This document shows, piece after piece, positions 63,660-64,000 of a stretch of 64,000 nucleotides of DNA. The translations under genes and the position numbers were made by a program. Location of the stretch: positions 10,906,230-10,970,229 of the forward strand of contig OZ022578.1 in the NCBI GenBank assembly GCA_963669155.1. Reading direction: 5' to 3'. This DNA comes from Arbacia lixula. Its lineage: Eukaryota; Echinodermata; Echinoidea; Arbacioida; Arbaciidae. Under the pieces are notes generated by a model. That model searched no databases and was not told where the DNA came from. It worked only from the letters and a program-made list of their open reading frames with translations. Position 1 is the first letter of the stretch. Every line of letters begins with the position of its first letter.

Positions 63660-64000
63660 GCTCCAGCAAGGCGCTTGTGTCAGCTTGATCTCGTGGCTCA
63701 TACCTGCTCTCTGTCTCGAGGTCGATGAACGGCGAAAAAACAACGGGCAGATGGCTCACAATCTTCTTCCATTCCTTATTCTCATATTTTGGGGGCTCAA
63801 ATTGATTTAGGAGAGCTCCAAATGATAAATACCTCCCGAGAGGGTCCGAAGGACCGCAGTGATCGAATACAGCTGGAGATCGGGTGACGCGTCGCGCAAA
63901 ATAAGGATATGAATAGTGACAAGAAAAGAAAATAATTCGGATGGATATATATTTGTTCGTTCAAGGAAGAATAATGCCACTTCGAACTGTTTAAAAGGTC
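63660..64000. other. Window end, nothing recognised
   Basis: No gene, repeat or RNA recognised. Confidence 0.5.

Noticed and set aside
36169..64000. Search for the next KCNN exon (LFMVDNGADDW)
   Set aside because: No matching plus-strand segment was seen; absence is not proof because the search was by eye.

Overview
The window looks like intronic and intergenic DNA from an animal nuclear genome, most likely a marine invertebrate deuterostome such as an echinoderm. The evidence is indirect: AT-leaning sequence, very dense dinucleotide microsatellites, consensus GT-AG splice sites, degenerate non-LTR retrotransposons, short terminal-inverted-repeat (TIR) elements and a vertebrate-like Tc1 element. 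There is nothing prokaryotic here: no operons, rRNA or CRISPR. The species cannot be fixed from the sequence.

Only one host gene segment is identified with confidence: a 96-bp plus-strand exon at 36073-36168, with perfect splice sites, encoding the S2 region of a small-conductance calcium-activated potassium channel (KCNN/SK). No other KCNN exon was found, so most of the window may be two very large introns of this gene. Several exon-like segments with good codon character and splice sites are listed at low confidence: 17474-17575 (+), 25777-26131 (-, two exons), 40333-40669 (+, two exons), 40955-41206 (+), 43682-46335 (-, three pieces), 53116-53267 (+) and 62544-62791 (-). None was recognised as a known family.

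Layout: 0-1 kb holds a TIR element and a tRNA-derived SINE-like head. 4.6-7.8 kb holds a decayed LINE (minus strand) with endonuclease and reverse transcriptase. 8.5-30 kb is mostly noncoding, with microsatellites, a diverged tandem duplication (15.5 kb) and a TIR element (20.7-21.1 kb). 30.6-32.3 kb holds an almost intact Tc1 transposon, 340-codon frame, with one in-frame stop and a damaged left end. 36 kb has the KCNN exon. 36.6-39 kb is dense in microsatellites, including a large TTC tract. 50.9-52.3 kb is a nonautonomous TIR element with subterminal repeats. 58.8-59.4 kb is the 3' remnant of a second non-LTR element. 61.0-61.3 kb has an exact in-frame 84-bp tandem duplication next to a palindromic MITE-like repeat.

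The genes do not form a pathway. The structure is a repeat-rich gene neighbourhood in which mobile elements and microsatellites have accumulated around sparse exons. No convincing new multi-gene system was seen. The observations most worth checking are the KCNN exon, the Tc1 element, the two small spliced gene models and the consistent polarity of microsatellite-to-poly-G junctions.
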